Source: an uncultured Bacilli bacterium
GTDB taxonomy: Bacteria; Bacillota_I; Bacilli_A; RF39; UBA660
Assembly: GCA_934096025.1 (NCBI GenBank)
Contig: CAKOLP010000054.1
Span: 1 to 6,495 of the forward strand
Length of the DNA stretch: 6,495 nucleotides
Reading direction: 5' to 3'
Shown: piece by piece, positions 4,653-6,495 of the stretch
How positions within the stretch are numbered: the stretch's first letter is position 1
Layout: each line of letters begins with the position of its first letter
Position numbers and translations under genes: made by a program
The notes under the pieces: generated by a model
What the model was told of the DNA's origin: nothing
The model's database searches: none
The model's input: only the letters and a program-made list of their open reading frames with translations

Positions 4653-5484
4653 AAAAGCAAAGATTAGAAAAAGAATAATTTTAGCCTTAATAGTGTTGTT
4701 TATTGGTATGGGAGTATATTCTGGTATTAATATAGCATTATGGTATAGAGATAATTTAGTTACTGAAGAAACAGTAAAACAAATAGAACAAAATATTGAA
4801 ATAGTGGAAATTGAAGATAATGATAATACTGAGATAGTAAATGAAGAAAAAACACAGAAAATAGCTAAGAGTAATCCTTATTGGGATTATATTAAAATGA
4901 GTTTAATGGATGTTGATTTTGAAAAATTAAAAAAAGATAATAAAGATGTTGTTGGTTGGATTAAAGTTAATGGTACAAATATTAATTATCCTTTTGTTCA
5001 AACGGGTAATAATACTGATTATTTAAAAAAAGACTTTAATAAAAAATATAATTCTGCTGGTTGGGTATTTATGGATTATAGAAATAATATACAAGAGTTC
5101 TCTAAAAATACTATTATTTATGCTCATGGTAGAGTTAATGGAACGATGTTTGGTTCTTTAAAAAATATTATGAAAAGTTCTTGGTATCAAAATTTGGATA
5201 ATCATATCGTAAAGTTATCTACTGAATATGAGAATACTTTATGGCAAGTATTTAGTATTTATAAAATACCTACTACAAGTGATTATTTACAAATTGATTT
5301 TAATAGTAATGAAGAATTTTTAAATTTTTTAAATATGTTAAAAGATAGAAGTGTTTATACTTTTGATGCAGTACTTCATGAGGAAGATAAGATACTTACT
5401 TTGTCTACTTGTTCTAATGATGATGGTAGGGTTGTTATGCATGCAAAATTAATTAAAAAGGAGAGAAAAAATGGAAATAGTTGA
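4645..5484 (+). CDS. srtB: Class B sortase
   Basis: This 279-aa membrane-anchored transpeptidase attaches surface proteins bearing a sorting signal to the cell wall or to pilins. A basic N-terminus (KKAKIRKR) precedes one membrane segment (about 11-33), so it is type II, with the catalytic domain outside. An acidic linker (about 40-70) follows. The sortase B core has VVGWIKVNGTNINYPFVQ (102-119), AGWVFMDYRNN and NTIIYAHGR with His161. MFGSLKN and LTLSTC with Cys256 follow, and Arg262 completes the His-Cys-Arg triad in the shortened loop CSNDDGR. The ATG overlaps the deaminase stop by 8 nt and has no nearby ribosome site, so translation probably depends on coupling. It ends in TGA, the only non-TAA stop here. 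No substrate with an NPxTN- or LPxTG-like tail is in the window. Confidence 0.93.
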   Translation: MNKKAKIRKRIILALIVLFIGMGVYSGINIALWYRDNLVTEETVKQIEQNIEIVEIEDNDNTEIVNEEKTQKIAKSNPYWDYIKMSLMDVDFEKLKKDNKDVVGWIKVNGTNINYPFVQTGNNTDYLKKDFNKKYNSAGWVFMDYRNNIQEFSKNTIIYAHGRVNGTMFGSLKNIMKSSWYQNLDNHIVKLSTEYENTLWQVFSIYKIPTTSDYLQIDFNSNEEFLNFLNMLKDRSVYTFDAVLHEEDKILTLSTCSNDDGRVVMHAKLIKKERKNGNS

Positions 5485-6349
5485 TATATTAAGAAATAAG
5501 AAAGGTTTTATTGCTGCTTTAGACCAAAGTGGGGGAAGTAGTAGAAAAACATTGGAAAGATATGGAATAAGTGAAGTTAAAGACGATGAAGAAATGTTTA
5601 AACTTATTCATGAAATGAGAAAAAGAATTATTGAAGCTGAAGCTTTTGATGAAAGGATTATTGGGGCTATTTTGTTTAAGCATACTATGAATAATTTGAT
5701 TGATAATAGAGATACTGTGAAGTATCTCTTAGAAGAAAAAGGAATAGTTTCTTTTTTGAAAATAGATGTGGGACTTGCTGAAGAAAGTGATGGAGTACAA
5801 TTATTTAAAGATATTCCTTTATTAGATAGTATTTTAGATGAGGCTTTAAGTAAAGGTGTTGTGGGAACAAAGATGAGGTCTGTAATTCATGAATATAATG
5901 AGTATGGAATTAAAAAGCTTGTTGAACAACAATTTAAGTTAGCTAAAAGTATTATTGCTAAAGGATTAATACCTATTATAGAACCTGAGGTTTCAATTGA
6001 TGCTCCGAATAAAAAACAAATAGAATCTTTTTTAAGAAATGAAATAATTAAAAATTTAGTTAAAATGAAAAAAGAAGATTATGTAATATTTAAGTTTACT
6101 TTACCAGATGTAAATAATTATTATAATGATTTATTAAGATATAAAAATGTGTTAAGAGTTGTAGCTTTATCAGGTGGTTATGAAAGAAGTATTGCTTGTG
6201 AAAAATTAAAAGAAAATAAGAAAATGATTGCCAGTTTTTCAAGAGCTTTGTTGGAGGGATTAAATGTTAATCAAAGCGATGAAGAATTTAATACAGTGCT
6301 TGATAATACAATAGCAGAAATTTATAGTGCTTCAGTTGATAAAAAATAA
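5471..6349 (+). CDS. fda: Fructose-bisphosphate aldolase, class I
   Basis: This glycolytic enzyme cleaves fructose-1,6-bisphosphate into dihydroxyacetone phosphate and glyceraldehyde-3-phosphate through a lysine Schiff base, without metal. At 292 aa it matches the bacterial class I (Staphylococcus Fda-like) length. Conserved blocks are GFIAALDQSGGSSRKTL (12-28), the EMR region, GAILFKHTM and GIVSFLKIDVGLAEE (the family's usual KVDKG reads KIDVG here). GTKMRSVI, GLIPIIEPEV with Glu171 and VIFKFTLP with Lys208, the likely Schiff-base residue, follow. VVALSGGY, ASFSRALLEGL and NQSDEEFN complete the set. AAGGAG at 5458-5463, 7 nt upstream, fixes the ATG. The start lies 14 nt inside the sortase gene in another frame. 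It is the last gene of the operon before a non-coding stretch with no strong terminator. Confidence 0.95.
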   Translation: MEIVDILRNKKGFIAALDQSGGSSRKTLERYGISEVKDDEEMFKLIHEMRKRIIEAEAFDERIIGAILFKHTMNNLIDNRDTVKYLLEEKGIVSFLKIDVGLAEESDGVQLFKDIPLLDSILDEALSKGVVGTKMRSVIHEYNEYGIKKLVEQQFKLAKSIIAKGLIPIIEPEVSIDAPNKKQIESFLRNEIIKNLVKMKKEDYVIFKFTLPDVNNYYNDLLRYKNVLRVVALSGGYERSIACEKLKENKKMIASFSRALLEGLNVNQSDEEFNTVLDNTIAEIYSASVDKK

Positions 6350-6397
6350 GTACAAATTATATTTTGGCAAATTTTGGAAATTTTTGTCGAAAAAGTA

Positions 6398-6427
6398 TTT
6401 ACAATAAATAATAAATAATGATAAAAT
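6398..6427 (+). promoter_or_regulatory. Promoter leading into the tandem repeats
   Basis: TTTACA (6398-6403) and TAAAAT (6422-6427) are 18 bp apart, with TGA ahead of the -10 making it extended. The predicted start falls at about 6434, immediately before the first 14-nt repeat. The downstream gene lies outside the window. Confidence 0.6.
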
Positions 6428-6434
6428 TTTATAG

Positions 6435-6495
6435 AATAGAGGCTTCGTAATAGAGGCTTCGTAATAGAGGCTTCGTAATAGAGGCTTCGTAATAG
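6435..6495. repeat. 14-nt direct tandem repeat, four full copies plus a partial, reaching the window end
   Basis: The unit AATAGAGGCTTCGT is repeated without mismatch at 6435, 6449, 6463 and 6477, and five bases of a fifth copy close the window. Fourteen is not a multiple of three and the unit contains TAA and TAG in rotating frames, so it is not coding. Exact copies at a sequence end may be real or may be an assembly loop. Confidence 0.95.

Noticed and set aside
5470..5484. Mollicute code with UGA as tryptophan
   Set aside because: No UGA occurs inside any of the conserved genes, Trp is always TGG, and reading through the sortase TGA would add only five residues before a TAA.
6366..6388. 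Terminator after the aldolase gene
   Set aside because: GGCAAA can pair with TTTGTC over an 11-nt loop, but the stem is weak and is followed by an A-rich, not T-rich, stretch.
6435..6495. Tandem repeat as a CRISPR array
   Set aside because: Units are 14 nt and directly adjoining, with no spacers between them.

Overview
The window is about three-quarters A+T or more, with short intergenic gaps and almost only TAA stops. Gene content (class I fructose-bisphosphate aldolase, class B sortase, dCMP deaminase, a tRNA-Leu with encoded CCA) points to a low-GC Firmicute, most likely a gut Bacilli/RF39-like lineage related to the Mollicutes. In-frame UGA is never used as tryptophan, every Trp is TGG, and the sortase gene ends in TGA, so the standard bacterial code fits. 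The lineage is inferred from composition and protein style, not from a marker gene.

Left region (1-3173, all +): the tail of a canonical SIR2 NAD-dependent deacylase overlaps a tightly packed, extremely A+T-rich trio. These are a DnaB/KaiC-like RecA-fold ATPase that keeps its Walker motifs but has lost the helicase sensor Gln and arginine finger, a protein with a PcfJ-like C-terminal half, and a PD-(D/E)XK_4-type nuclease. The second and third trio genes lack clear Shine-Dalgarno sites at their first start codons. The best ribosome site of the trio instead serves a 10-codon ORF whose stop abuts a GTG in the nuclease frame. The trio looks like an accessory, possibly mobile-element-derived or defence-related module attached to a housekeeping gene.

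Middle region (3174-3639): a tRNA-Leu(CAA) has its own extended -10 promoter and an intrinsic terminator. Facing it is a previously unlabelled minus-strand small RNA of about 75 nt, with a consensus-like promoter (TTGATA, 17 bp, TATAAT), a 5' hairpin and a strong terminator. Next to it is a perfect 22-bp inverted repeat with an 18-nt spacer. The layout resembles the antitoxin half of a type I toxin-antitoxin locus without a recognisable toxin.

Right region (3640-6495, all +): an unrecognised 146-aa protein ends inside its own terminator. A promoter then drives an overlapping three-gene operon: dCMP deaminase (UUG start), sortase B, and class I aldolase. The genes overlap by 8 and 14 nt, so translational coupling is likely. 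Downstream, another good promoter has its predicted start point exactly where a 14-nt tandem repeat (four copies plus a partial) begins and runs off the window edge.
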